Counted from the stretch's first letter, positions 26,109 through 34,573 are shown. The stretch: 42,172 nt of DNA from Pseudomonas sp. KK4 (GCF_001984065.1 NZ_LYVP01000049.1:1-42172); one strand, 5' to 3'. Notes: generated by a model not told the origin, from the sequence alone. Translations and numbers: made by a program.

Positions 26109-26477
26109 CAACTGATCTCCACGATATGGAAGCTGAACAGTACACGTCGGACGCAGGCGAACGGCTGGCAGGACGCAATCGTCAATGCTACGCCAATCCA
26201 CCCGGCACACCCGCCAACGCGATAGTCGGGATTCTGTAGGAGCGATCTGAAATACAAACGCTCAATTCATACGCCCGTTTGATTTGGGTACGCCACCTTC
26301 ACGGAATTTCCGACAATTGTCAATCGCCCAAAATACGGGTTGAAATGCGACTTTGCGGTCATTTCTGTAGGACGAAGGCCAGCAACACGCGGTTGCATGA
26401 GCGGACATTCATAGGATTAATCATTAGAAAATTCGCCCTAATTTGTCGCAGTTCGTGTTTAACGAGCTACGCTGGCG
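26109..26477. promoter_or_regulatory. fadB upstream region
   Basis: Gene-free DNA. CAAAC at 26255-26259 and GTTTG at 26277-26281 form an imperfect palindrome with a 17-base centre; the halves match PsrA half-sites but the spacing does not match the 2-4 base consensus. At 26234-26245 there is a broken REP fragment (CTGTAGGAGCGA). An RpoS-like -10 (CTACGCT, 26467-26473), with TTGTCG at 26443-26448 upstream, points rightward into the candidate sRNA. I could not place the fadB promoter firmly. Confidence 0.4.
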
Positions 26478-26592
26478 GAACCTCAGGAAAAATTTGCACG
26501 CGCCTGGCGAATGCCAGGCGTAAGATTCAGCCCCAAACCGAATTACCGGCCTGCCTGGCCAACCCGCCCGATGATGTTGTCGGGCTTTTTAT
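26478..26592 (+). ncRNA. Candidate RpoS-dependent small RNA
   Basis: A probable non-coding transcript of about 115 bases. Upstream is GCTACGCTGG (26466-26475), close to the RpoS -10 form (C)TA-CT. The first hairpin is perfect: CGCCTGGC 26501-26508, loop GAAT, GCCAGGCG 26513-26520. A single-stranded A- and C-rich stretch follows. An intrinsic terminator ends it: GCCCGA 26566-26571, loop, TCGGGC 26580-26585, then five T. No convincing short protein with a ribosome-binding site lies inside. The layout resembles Pseudomonas sRNAs such as RgsA (P16), but I cannot confirm the family from sequence alone. Confidence 0.55.
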
Positions 26593-26606
26593 TGCCTGCG
26601 AAGAAA

Positions 26607-26711
26607 CCTGTAGGAGCGAGCATGCTCGCGATGAAACCCTCGAGCGCCACGGGGTGTCAGGCTTCCCGCGTCATCGTTGACGTCCATCGCGAGCATGCTC
26701 GCTCCTACAGG
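26607..26711. repeat. Inverted REP pair, type B
   Basis: Two inward-facing copies of CCTGTAGGAGCGAGCATGCTCGCGATG with an inner segment that includes GTCATCGTTGACG. It lies between the candidate sRNA terminator and the 3' end of the next reverse-strand gene, ending 11 bases from its stop. Confidence 0.92.
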
Positions 26712-26721
26712 GGGACGTTTA

Positions 26722-27159
26722 TCAGGCCAGCGCTTTGAGGGTGGTGTCGATGTGTTGCAAGACCTCGGCCTCGCCCTTCTCGCCCCAGTACAGGGCGATC
26801 ATCTGCTTGTCGGCCTCGACCTTGTAGACGTTGCCTGGCAATTTTTCGAAATGTTCGAGCAGCGCGCGGTCCTCGCAAGGCTCCTGCCACTGATTCACCC
26901 ACAGCCCCGGTGATTTCTGCCAGTAGCTCCAGCACGCCGGCTGCGTGCCTCGGCGCGGCCGGTGGAACTGCGCGCAAGGGTTGGGTGGCTCCTGGCCGAG
27001 CCAGTGCGGCCACTCCTGAGGCGCCAGTTGCATGGCCAGGCCGATGCGGCGCGCCTCCATGCGCAGGGCCATGCGGCCGCTCTGGTGACGCGACGGTCGC
27101 AACCACGCCAGGGGGCTGAGTACCACCAGCAGGATTGACACCACTATCCAGACCGTCAT
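26722..27159 (-). CDS. Membrane-anchored protein of unknown function
   Basis: A 145-residue protein with one N-terminal transmembrane segment (MTVWIVVSILLVVLSPLAWL), then Arg-rich sequence. The soluble domain is rich in Trp and Pro (WPHWLGQEPPNPCAQF, CWSYWQKSPGLWVNQW) and has two or three Cys. The segment ends with HFEKLPGNVYKVEADKQMIALYWGE. I do not recognise a named domain. The ATG at 27159 has a GGGAG ribosome-binding site; an upstream start at 27189 would precede the membrane segment by ten residues. It is divergent from the universal stress protein gene. A gene of this type occupies the same place in PAO1 (PA3016 region, from memory). Confidence 0.75.
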   Translation of the reverse strand: MTVWIVVSILLVVLSPLAWLRPSRHQSGRMALRMEARRIGLAMQLAPQEWPHWLGQEPPNPCAQFHRPRRGTQPACWSYWQKSPGLWVNQWQEPCEDRALLEHFEKLPGNVYKVEADKQMIALYWGEKGEAEVLQHIDTTLKALA

Positions 27160-27263
27160 ATCTGTACTCCCGATTTTGAATGAGCGCATTCGATCACTTT
27201 GGAACCAATGCGCTTGAAACCAGCCATACTTACCAATATTGCGTTCCTCAGGAGGAGCACCTC

Positions 27264-27704
27264 ATGCCCTACCACCATATTCTGGTCGCTGTAGATCTGA
27301 CCGAAGAGTGCGACCCTGTCATCCACCGCGCTCGTGAGCTTTCAGTGAGCAACGGCGCGAAATTGTCCCTGGTGCACATCGTCGAGCCCATGGCCATGGC
27401 CTTTGGCGGTGATGTGCCGATGGACCTGTCACAACTGCAACAACAGCAGTTCGATCAGGCCAAGGAACGCCTTGACCGGTTGATCGTGAAGTATCCGGAG
27501 CTCTCCAGGGAATACAGCCACCTGACCTACGGCCAGCCACGCCAGGAGATTCACCATTTGGCCAAGGAGCAAGGTTGCGACATGATCGTGGTCGGCAGCC
27601 ACGGCCGGCACGGCCTGGCACTGCTGCTGGGCTCGACCGCCAATGACGTGCTGCACGGCGCGCCTTGCGACGTACTTGCGGTGCGCCTGCAAAGCAAAAA
27701 CTGA
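27264..27704 (+). CDS. Universal stress protein (UspA family)
   Basis: A 146-residue single-domain universal stress protein. The N-terminal strand HILVAVDLTEE, the helix of stress-protein type and the ATP-binding C-terminal motif GSHGRHGLALLLGSTANDVL (residues about 115-134, G-x2-G-x9-G-S/T) are visible; the ATP-binding pattern is intact. Such proteins act under starvation, low oxygen or other stress. The ATG at 27264 has an AGGAGG ribosome-binding site; the frame is open upstream to 27180. It stands alone between a divergent gene and a REP pair. Confidence 0.93.
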   Translation: MPYHHILVAVDLTEECDPVIHRARELSVSNGAKLSLVHIVEPMAMAFGGDVPMDLSQLQQQQFDQAKERLDRLIVKYPELSREYSHLTYGQPRQEIHHLAKEQGCDMIVVGSHGRHGLALLLGSTANDVLHGAPCDVLAVRLQSKN

Positions 27705-27715
27705 CGCCCCCAAAA

Positions 27716-27819
27716 CCTGTAGGAGCGAGCTTGCTCGCGATAAACCCGAGACCGCCGCGGGTTATCAGGCAACCAGCGTTATCGTTGGCGACCATCGCGA
27801 GCAAGCTCGCGCCTACAGG
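27716..27819. repeat. Inverted REP pair, type B
   Basis: Two copies of CCTGTAGGAGCGAGCTTGCTCGCGAT in inward orientation (the right copy carries a GCGCC variant) with inner GTTATCGTTGGCG. It starts 11 bases after the universal stress protein stop codon. Confidence 0.92.
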
Positions 27820-27849
27820 CAGGTGATCGATCAGATCCAGATGCATATG

Positions 27850-27885
27850 AAAAGCCCGGCGTTCAGTGATGAACGCCGGGCTTTT
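27850..27885. terminator. Bidirectional terminator, mainly for uup
   Basis: Arms 27850-27864 and 27871-27885 (AAAAGCCCGGCGTTC/GAACGCCGGGCTTTT) with a 6-base loop and a T-run to the right. It sits 16 bases beyond the uup stop and could serve both converging strands. Confidence 0.92.
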
Positions 27886-27901
27886 TTTACAGCAGGATCA
27901 A

Positions 27902-29821
27902 TCAGGCATCCAGCTCGGCCCAACGCTCGACCATCACATCGAGCTCAGCCTGCAGCTGTGCCAACTGAGCAATCACTGCTGCAGTTTCAGTAGCAGGACG
28001 CAGGTAGAAACCGGCATCTGCCATCTGCGCTTCCACCCCGGCAATCTGCTGTTCCATGGCTTCGATCTGCCCTGGCAACGCTTCCAGCTCACGCTGCAGC
28101 TTGTAGCTGAGCTTCTTCTTCGCCACAGGAGCTTCAACGGCGGCCGCCACCGGCGCCGGCTCGGCCTTGACCACAGCCGAGTTCAGGTCGGCCTTGCCGG
28201 ACTTGCTCTCGGTGACGCCCAGCAAACGCGGCGAACCGCCCTGACGCAACCAGTCCTGATAACCACCGACGTATTCGCGAACCTGGCCTTCGCCTTCGAA
28301 TACCAGGGTGCTGGTCACTACGTTGTCGAGGAATGCCCGGTCGTGGCTGACCATCAGTACGGTGCCGTTGAAGGTCAGCAAGACCTCTTCCAGCAGCTCC
28401 AGGGTTTCCACATCGAGGTCGTTGGTCGGTTCGTCGAGGACCAGCAGGTTTGCCGGCTTGCTGAACAGCTTGGCCAGCAGCAGACGCGCCCGCTCACCGC
28501 CGGACAGCGCCTTGACCGGAGTCCGGGCACGCTGCGGGCTGAAGAGGAAGTCACCGAGGTAGCTCAGCACGTGGCGGCTCTGGCCGTCGATGTCGATGAA
28601 ATCGCGACCTTCGGCGACGTTATCGATCACGGTCTTTTCCAGATCCAGCTGATGGCGCAACTGGTCGAAGTAGGCCACGTCGATCTTCGTGCCCTCTGCC
28701 ACCTTGCCGCTGGTGGGCTGCAGGCCGCTGAGCATCAGTTTGAGCAGGGTGGTCTTGCCGGTGCCGTTGGCGCCCAGCAGACCGATACGGTCGCCGCGCT
28801 GCAACACCATGGAGAAGTCCTTGATCAGGAACGGCCCGCCCGGGTGAGCAAAGCTCACATTCTCGAGCACCATGACTTGCTTGCCGGACTTATCGGCGGT
28901 TTCCAGTTGAATGTTGGCCTTGCCGGTGCGTTCACGACGCTCGCTGCGCTCGACACGCAGGGCTTTCAATGCACGTACGCGACCTTCGTTACGGGTACGT
29001 CGGGCCTTGATGCCCTGACGAATCCACACTTCTTCCTGGGCCAGGCGCTTGTCGAACAGCGCGTTGGCGGTGGCTTCGGCGGCCAGTTCGGCTTCTTTGT
29101 GCACGAGGAAACTGGCGTAGTCGCCGTTCCAGTCGATCAGCCCACCGCGATCGAGTTCCAGGATGCGGGTCGCGAGATTTTGCAGGAAGGAACGGTCGTG
29201 AGTGATGAACAGTACGGCGCCCTGGAAATCCTTCAGCGCCTCTTCGAGCCAGGCGATGGCACCGATGTCCAAGTGGTTGGTCGGTTCGTCGAGCAGCAGC
29301 AGATCCGGCTCCGACACCAGGGCCTGGGCCAGCAGGACGCGGCGACGCCAGCCGCCGGACAGTTCGGCGAGGGTCTTGTCGGCCGGCAGTTGCAGGCGAC
29401 TGAGGGTGCTGTCGACCAAGGTCTGCAAGCGCCAGCCATCTCGGGCTTCGAGGTCGTGCTGGACATGCATCAGCTTGTCCAGATCGGCGTCGGTGACGAT
29501 GTTCTGGCTCAGGTGGTGATATTCGGCCAGCAGCGCTCCGACACCGTCCAGGCCTTCGGCCACGACGTCGAATACCGTCCGCTCGTCGGCTACCGGGAGT
29601 TCCTGCGGCAATTCGCCGATCTTGAGCCCGGGCGCGCGCCAGACGGCGCCGTCATCGGGCTTCTGGTCGCCCTTGACGAGCTTCATCATGCTGGACTTGC
29701 CAGTGCCGTTGCGGCCGATGATGCACACCCGCTCTCCACGGGCAATCTGCCAGGACACCTTGTCCAACAACGGCATCGCGCCGAAGGCAAGGGACACTTC
29801 AGTGAATTTGAGCAGGGTCAT
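27902..29821 (-). CDS. uup: ABC-F ATPase Uup
   Basis: A 639-residue protein with two ATP-binding cassettes and no membrane domain. Cassette 1 has Walker A GRNGTGKSS, signature LSGGWRRRV and Walker B LLLLDEPTNHLD. Cassette 2 has GANGTGKTT, LSGGERARL and LVLDEPTNDLD. The linker is rich in Arg and Lys (RRTRNEGRVRALKALRVERS). The C-terminus carries a coiled-coil (KKKLSYKLQRELEALPGQIEAM) typical of Uup and involved in nucleic-acid binding. ABC-F proteins act on the ribosome; Uup is also linked to transposon excision and Holliday-junction stability in E. coli. The ATG at 29821 has a GGAG site; the frame extends to 29941. Confidence 0.95.
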   Translation of the reverse strand: MTLLKFTEVSLAFGAMPLLDKVSWQIARGERVCIIGRNGTGKSSMMKLVKGDQKPDDGAVWRAPGLKIGELPQELPVADERTVFDVVAEGLDGVGALLAEYHHLSQNIVTDADLDKLMHVQHDLEARDGWRLQTLVDSTLSRLQLPADKTLAELSGGWRRRVLLAQALVSEPDLLLLDEPTNHLDIGAIAWLEEALKDFQGAVLFITHDRSFLQNLATRILELDRGGLIDWNGDYASFLVHKEAELAAEATANALFDKRLAQEEVWIRQGIKARRTRNEGRVRALKALRVERSERRERTGKANIQLETADKSGKQVMVLENVSFAHPGGPFLIKDFSMVLQRGDRIGLLGANGTGKTTLLKLMLSGLQPTSGKVAEGTKIDVAYFDQLRHQLDLEKTVIDNVAEGRDFIDIDGQSRHVLSYLGDFLFSPQRARTPVKALSGGERARLLLAKLFSKPANLLVLDEPTNDLDVETLELLEEVLLTFNGTVLMVSHDRAFLDNVVTSTLVFEGEGQVREYVGGYQDWLRQGGSPRLLGVTESKSGKADLNSAVVKAEPAPVAAAVEAPVAKKKLSYKLQRELEALPGQIEAMEQQIAGVEAQMADAGFYLRPATETAAVIAQLAQLQAELDVMVERWAELDA

Positions 29822-30034
29822 GAGCTTCTCCAAAAACCGGGCGCGCATTCTACCTGAATCGAGGCTGCAGCAGGCCGGCAATTTCACTGTTGCAGCACGC
29901 TGCCTGACAAATGTTGCGAACTGATGCAGACAGGCCCGCAAACCTTTCGCCCGTTGCTGGCAAAAGGCTAAGCTACGGATAATTCAGTGTGGGCATCGCC
30001 AGCACTTGTCATGGTTTATCTGTCCGGACGTCTC

Positions 30035-31963
30035 ATGCGCAGTCGCCTTTTCAAGCTTTTGTCCTGTTTTCTCCTCTCTGCCGCTGCCGTTCAATCCGCC
30101 CAGGCAGTGGACCTGTCCACTCAACGCCAGTATTACGATGAAGCCAAGCGCGCCTTGGCCAAGGGCGATTCCGGCCCCTATTTCCGTTACAGCCAGGCGT
30201 TGGCCGATTATCCGCTGGAGCCCTACCTGGCGTATGACGAGCTGACTGCGCGGCTGAAAACCGCCAGCAATGCCGAGATCGAAAAATTCCTCGCCGAACA
30301 CGGTGACCTGCCCCAGGCCAACTGGATGAAACTGCGCTGGTTGCGCTGGCTGTCGGACCGCGGCGATTGGGCGACCTTCGTCAAATACTACGACCCGAAA
30401 ATGAATTTCACCGAACTGGACTGCCTGAACGCGCAGTATCAGATCAGCCACAACCTCAAGTCCGAAGGCTACGCCAACGCCAACAAGCTCTGGCTGACGG
30501 GTAAATCCCAACCCGAAGCCTGTGACACGCTGTTCGGCATGTGGGCCGCCGAAGGCCAGTTGACCGAACAGAAACGCTGGGAGCGCGCCAAACTCGCCGC
30601 CCAGGCGCGCAACTATCCGCTGGCCAACAGCCTGGTCAACGGTTTGACCACCCTCGCCCCTCGCGGCCGCCTGTTGATCGATGTCGCGCAGAAACCCGAA
30701 CTGCTCAACCAACCGTCTCGTTTCACCCCGGCAGACGAAGCGATGTCGGACGTGGTCAGCCTGGGCCTGCGCCGCCTCGCGCGCCAGGACCCGGACAAGG
30801 CCATGGAAATGCTCGACGGCTACGCCAGCAGCATGCATTTCTCACGCGACGAGAAAGTGGCGATCGCTCGGGAAATCGGCCTGACCCTCGCCCGCCGTTT
30901 CGACAGCCGTGCCCTGGACGTAATGACCAAGTACGATCCGGAACTGCGCGACAACACCGTCTCGGAGTGGCGCCTACGCCTGCTGCTGCGCCTGGCTCGC
31001 TGGGACGACGCCTATCAGCTGACCCGCCGCCTGCCCCAGGATCTGGCGACCACCAACCGCTGGCGCTACTGGCAGGCCCGCAGTCTGGAACTGGCGCAGC
31101 CACAAAATCCGGAAGCGCAAACCCTCTACAAAAATCTGGCGCGCGAACGCGACTTCTATGGATTTCTGGCCGCCGACCGTTCGCAGTCACCCTACTCGCT
31201 GCTCAACAAGCCACTGGTCCTGAGCCAGGCCACCATCAACAAGGTGCGCAACAGCCCGGGCATACGCCGGGCCCTGGAGTTTCATGCCCGCGGGCAGATC
31301 GTCGACGGTCGCCGCGAGTGGTATCACGTCAGTCGGCACTTCAACCGCGACGAAATGGTCGCCCAGGCCAAACTGGCCTACGACCTGAAATGGTATTTCC
31401 CGGCGATCCGTACCATCAGCCAGGCCCAGTACTGGGACGACCTGGACATCCGCTTCCCGATGGCCCATCGCGAAACCCTGGTGCGTGAAGCCAAAAACCG
31501 TGGCCTGCATTCGAGCTGGGTGTTCGCCATCACCCGTCAGGAAAGCGCGTTCATGGACGACGCCCGCTCCGGCGTCGGCGCGTCGGGCCTGATGCAACTG
31601 ATGCCGGCCACCGCCAAGGAAACCTCACGCAAATTCAGCATCCCCTATGCCTCACCGCAGCAACTGTTCGATCCGGACAAGAACATCCAGCTCGGCGCCG
31701 CTTACCTGAGCCAGGTCCACAGCCAGTTCAACGGCAACCGCGTCCTCGCCTCCGCCGCCTACAACGCAGGCCCCGGCCGTGTCCGCCAATGGCTGCGCGG
31801 CGCGGACCACCTGAGTTTCGACGTGTGGGTGGAAAGCATCCCCTTCGACGAAACCCGCCAGTATGTGCAGAACGTGCTGTCGTACTCGGTGATCTACGGG
31901 CAGAAACTCAATGCACCGCAGCCGTTGGTGGATTGGCATGAGCGGTATTTTGATGATCAGTGA
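30035..31963 (+). CDS. slt: Soluble lytic murein transglycosylase
   Basis: A 642-residue periplasmic enzyme that cuts the MurNAc-GlcNAc bond of peptidoglycan to form 1,6-anhydroMurNAc. A signal peptide (MRSRLFKLLSCFLLSAAAVQ, cleaved after AQA) is followed by the long helical ring domain of Slt70, about 400 residues. The C-terminal lysozyme-like domain has the catalytic Glu503 (TRQESAFM), GLMQLMPATA, and AAYNAGPGRVRQWL. I chose the ATG at 30035 because it opens the signal peptide and gives the family length of 642 residues; the frame is open to 29987. It is divergent from uup. Confidence 0.96.
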   Translation: MRSRLFKLLSCFLLSAAAVQSAQAVDLSTQRQYYDEAKRALAKGDSGPYFRYSQALADYPLEPYLAYDELTARLKTASNAEIEKFLAEHGDLPQANWMKLRWLRWLSDRGDWATFVKYYDPKMNFTELDCLNAQYQISHNLKSEGYANANKLWLTGKSQPEACDTLFGMWAAEGQLTEQKRWERAKLAAQARNYPLANSLVNGLTTLAPRGRLLIDVAQKPELLNQPSRFTPADEAMSDVVSLGLRRLARQDPDKAMEMLDGYASSMHFSRDEKVAIAREIGLTLARRFDSRALDVMTKYDPELRDNTVSEWRLRLLLRLARWDDAYQLTRRLPQDLATTNRWRYWQARSLELAQPQNPEAQTLYKNLARERDFYGFLAADRSQSPYSLLNKPLVLSQATINKVRNSPGIRRALEFHARGQIVDGRREWYHVSRHFNRDEMVAQAKLAYDLKWYFPAIRTISQAQYWDDLDIRFPMAHRETLVREAKNRGLHSSWVFAITRQESAFMDDARSGVGASGLMQLMPATAKETSRKFSIPYASPQQLFDPDKNIQLGAAYLSQVHSQFNGNRVLASAAYNAGPGRVRQWLRGADHLSFDVWVESIPFDETRQYVQNVLSYSVIYGQKLNAPQPLVDWHERYFDDQ

Positions 31964-31983
31964 GGTTTTCCTGACCCATTGAC

Positions 31984-32017
31984 AAAAATGCCCGCATCCA
32001 TGGATGCGGGCATTTTT
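31984..32017. terminator. Bidirectional terminator after slt
   Basis: A perfect 17-base inverted repeat with no loop (arms 31984-32000 and 32001-32017, core ATGCCCGCATCCA), with A- and T-runs at its ends. It lies between slt and the convergent winged-helix fragment. Confidence 0.93.
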
Positions 32018-32035
32018 TTGTCTGGCAAGCCATGC

Positions 32036-32350
32036 TCAAACCGACTTACGCGTGACAACCTGCCTTCCAAGGTCAGTCAGGCGGTATTTCTGAGCTGGAC
32101 TGTTTGGCGAATCGGGACGCGTCATTTCAACCAGACCAGCAGCTAATGCAGGCCTCAGGTAGTTACCCCGAAAAGTAGGCTTGTGGGCCAACCCGACCTC
32201 ACTCATCAAATCGCTGATTTTAAGCGGCCCCTTTGCATCCAACACCGAAAGCAGCTTTCCAACTGGGTCGGTTACTGGGTCGGTTACTGGGTCGGTTGCG
32301 GGTTCACTATGCCTTGCTTCCTCAAGTGCAAGGCTCAATGCCTGCAACAT
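32036..32350 (-). CDS. Orphan Fic-like C-terminal winged-helix fragment
   Basis: A 104-residue open frame. Its last 65 residues (from GPLKISDLMSEVGLAHKPTF through NYLRPALAAGLVEMTRPDSP to QKYRLTDLG) match my recollection of the C-terminal winged helix of Fic-like and AlbA_2/ATP-binding proteins. The linker repeats TDPV three times (residues 20-31), like the TPQV repeats seen before this domain in that family. No Fic, AlbA or ATPase domain is present. The ATG at 32350 lies 29 bases inside the ABC transporter 3' end and lacks a ribosome-binding site, though the frame is open to 32401. It may be a translationally coupled small protein or, more probably, a remnant of a larger gene. Confidence 0.6.
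   Translation of the reverse strand: MLQALSLALEEARHSEPATDPVTDPVTDPVGKLLSVLDAKGPLKISDLMSEVGLAHKPTFRGNYLRPALAAGLVEMTRPDSPNSPAQKYRLTDLGRQVVTRKSV
32262..32297. repeat. Three perfect 12-base tandem repeats
   Basis: ACTGGGTCGGTT occurs three times in a row (32262-32273, 32274-32285, 32286-32297), in frame with the winged-helix fragment, encoding the repeated TDPV linker on the reverse strand. Perfect identity suggests recent or ongoing copy-number change. Confidence 0.97.
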
Positions 32351-34109
32351 GATCACTGAACTGCAACGCCGCCAACCGCGCATACAGCGCATTGCTGGCA
32401 ATCAACTCCTGGTGCGTGCCCACCGCCACCAGTTTTCCCTGATCCATCACCGCGATCCGATCGGCGTTTTTCACTGTGGCCAGTCGATGGGCGATGACCA
32501 AGGTGGTGCGGTTTTTCATCAGGCTCGGCAGAGCTTGCTGGATCAGGTGTTCGCTCTGAGCGTCGAGGGCGCTGGTGGCTTCGTCGAGCAGCAGGATGGG
32601 CGCATCCACCAGCAGCGCCCGGGCGATGGCCAGGCGCTGTCGCTGACCACCGGACAAGCCAAGGCCGCCATCGCCCAGGTGGGTCTGGTACCCGTTGGGC
32701 ATGGCCTCGATAAACTCGTGGGCGTAGGCAATCTTTGCCGCCTCCTGCACCTCGGCCAGGGTCGCCGTCGGTTTGCCGTAGCGGATGTTGTCTTCGATGC
32801 TGCCGAAAAACAGCGCCGGGTTCTGTGAGACCAGGGCGAAGCAGCGACGCAGATCCAGTGGATCGAGCATGGTCAGGGGCACGCCCTCCAGCAGAATGCG
32901 CCCTTCGGCGGGATCATAGAAACGCAACAACAGGTCGTACACCGTCGACTTGCCGGCACCCGACGGCCCGACCAACGCCAGGGTTTCACCCGCCCTGACT
33001 GTCAGATCAAGGCCGTCGACGGCGTAGCTTTCAGGACGAGACGGGTAGGAAAAACGCACGCCCTGCAACTGCAGATTGCCTTGAACCCTGGCAGGCAGCG
33101 TCGCCAGGTCGCTTGCAGGCGGCACGATGATGTTTTCCGCACGCAGCAGTTCGGCGATCCGTTCCGCCGCGCCGGCCGCGCGCTGCAGTTCGCCTATTAC
33201 CTCACTCAACGTACCGAACGCACTCCCGACGATCAGGCTGTAAAAAACGAACGCCGCCAGCTCTCCGGCGCTGATCCGCCCGGCAATCACATCCATGCCA
33301 CCGACCCAGAGCATCACACCCACCGCGCCCAGCACCAGCACGATCACCAGCGTGATCAGCCAGGCCCGCTGGAAGATCCGTTTACGGGCGGTGTCGAACG
33401 CCTCTTCCACGGTCACGGCAAATCGCTGCTCGTCCTGCGCCTGGTGGTTGTAGGCCTGCACGGTCTTGATCTGGCCGAGTGTTTCCGAGACGTAGCTGCC
33501 GATGTCGGCGATCCGGTCCTGGCTCAGGCGCGACAGATTGCGCACCCGACGGCCGAAGATCAGGATCGGCGCGATCACCAGCGGCAAGGCGACGACCACG
33601 ATGCTGGTGAGCTTCGGATTGGTGATGAACAGCAGGACGATCCCGCCGATCACCATCAGCAGATTGCGCAGGAACAGCGACAGCGATGAGCCGATCACCG
33701 ATTGCAACAGCGTCGTGTCGGCGGTCAGGCGTGACTGGATCTCGGAGCTGCGGTTGTTTTCGTAGAAGCCCGGGTGCAGGTAGATCAGATGGTTGAACAC
33801 CTGCCGGCGGATATCGGCCACGCACCGTTCGCCAATCCATGACACCAGGTAGAAACGCGCAAAGGTGCCAAACGCCAGCCCCAGCACCAGCAGCATGAAC
33901 AAGCCGATAGACTGGTTGAGCAGGTGCGGCGACTGGGTCATGAACCCCTGGTCCACCAGCAAACGAATGCCCTGCCCCATGGACAGCGTGATCCCCGCCG
34001 TGAGGATCAGCGCAAGCAACGCACCGAACGCGTGCCAGCGATACGGCGCGACGAAGCGGCTGGCGAGTCGAATCGCGCGACGGTGGCGAATTGAAAGCAT
34101 TGGCTTCAT
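32322..34109 (-). CDS. MsbA-like ABC exporter (fused permease-ATPase)
   Basis: A 595-residue half-transporter working as a homodimer in the inner membrane. The transmembrane part (about 20-310) has six hydrophobic segments, beginning with the segment WHAFGALLALILTAGITLSMG. The ATPase domain has Walker A GPSGAGKST, the Q-loop VSQNPALFFGSI, signature LSGGQRQRLAIARAL, Walker B ILLLDEATSALD and the switch His in VIAHRLATVK. It belongs to the lipid/drug exporter branch near MsbA and LmrA; the substrate is not evident. Starts at 34109 or 34100 are both possible and no clear ribosome-binding site is seen; the frame is open to 34187. The last residues (SDHVAGIEPCT) overlap the winged-helix fragment and look replaced. 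Confidence 0.88.
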   Translation of the reverse strand: MKPMLSIRHRRAIRLASRFVAPYRWHAFGALLALILTAGITLSMGQGIRLLVDQGFMTQSPHLLNQSIGLFMLLVLGLAFGTFARFYLVSWIGERCVADIRRQVFNHLIYLHPGFYENNRSSEIQSRLTADTTLLQSVIGSSLSLFLRNLLMVIGGIVLLFITNPKLTSIVVVALPLVIAPILIFGRRVRNLSRLSQDRIADIGSYVSETLGQIKTVQAYNHQAQDEQRFAVTVEEAFDTARKRIFQRAWLITLVIVLVLGAVGVMLWVGGMDVIAGRISAGELAAFVFYSLIVGSAFGTLSEVIGELQRAAGAAERIAELLRAENIIVPPASDLATLPARVQGNLQLQGVRFSYPSRPESYAVDGLDLTVRAGETLALVGPSGAGKSTVYDLLLRFYDPAEGRILLEGVPLTMLDPLDLRRCFALVSQNPALFFGSIEDNIRYGKPTATLAEVQEAAKIAYAHEFIEAMPNGYQTHLGDGGLGLSGGQRQRLAIARALLVDAPILLLDEATSALDAQSEHLIQQALPSLMKNRTTLVIAHRLATVKNADRIAVMDQGKLVAVGTHQELIASNALYARLAALQFSDHVAGIEPCT

Positions 34110-34374
34110 CCAGACGAAACGATTGATAGGTTTACCCTGGACCGCTGAGCGCCGCAGAGCGTGGTAACGTGGAACTTGGTAAATCACAATGAGTCAGGTT
34201 AATTATGACCGCCAGTACCAGCGTCTAGACGCTATTGGTCTAACGTCCGGCTGGCAACATGGCGTCATTTCTGGTGGACTGTCAGCGCCGCCACGAAACG
34301 ACCGCAGGGAGCTGTCACAGCCTGGTCACCTGGCGGTTCTACAGTAAGCACACAACCTGATGAGGAGACAGGCC

Positions 34375-34554
34375 ATGTCCTTGCAAAACAGCAGCGAAGA
34401 CAAGATTGAAGTGATCCGCACGCAGCCAAACCAGTCTCTGGGTTGCTCGATTATCGACGCACAGGGCCGCGAAGTACCGATCACCGAAGACATGATCCAG
34501 CAAGCGTGCCGCGACCTGGATAAGCGTTTGGTCAAACCTGCCGAACAAGAGTGA
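34375..34554 (+). CDS. Small conserved Pseudomonas protein
   Basis: A 59-residue soluble protein of unknown function, beginning MSLQNSSEDKIEVIRTQPNQ. It has a central hydrophobic strand (LGCSIIDAQGREVPITEDMI) and a C-terminal helix (QQACRDLDKRLVK). It resembles short Pseudomonas proteins of the PA1571 type, but this is from memory. The ATG at 34375 has an AGGAG site 7-8 bases upstream, and a strong terminator follows, so it is a genuine monocistronic gene. It is divergent from the ABC exporter. Confidence 0.78.
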   Translation: MSLQNSSEDKIEVIRTQPNQSLGCSIIDAQGREVPITEDMIQQACRDLDKRLVKPAEQE

Positions 34555-34573
34555 TATAGCCACCGTCTTCTTG

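Noticed and set aside
26279..26680. A 133-codon forward open frame across the candidate sRNA
   Set aside because: It crosses a terminator and a REP sequence and has no ribosome-binding site or domain.
27866..29857. A 663-codon open frame antisense to uup
   Set aside because: Shadow of uup; starts inside the terminator and has no family features.
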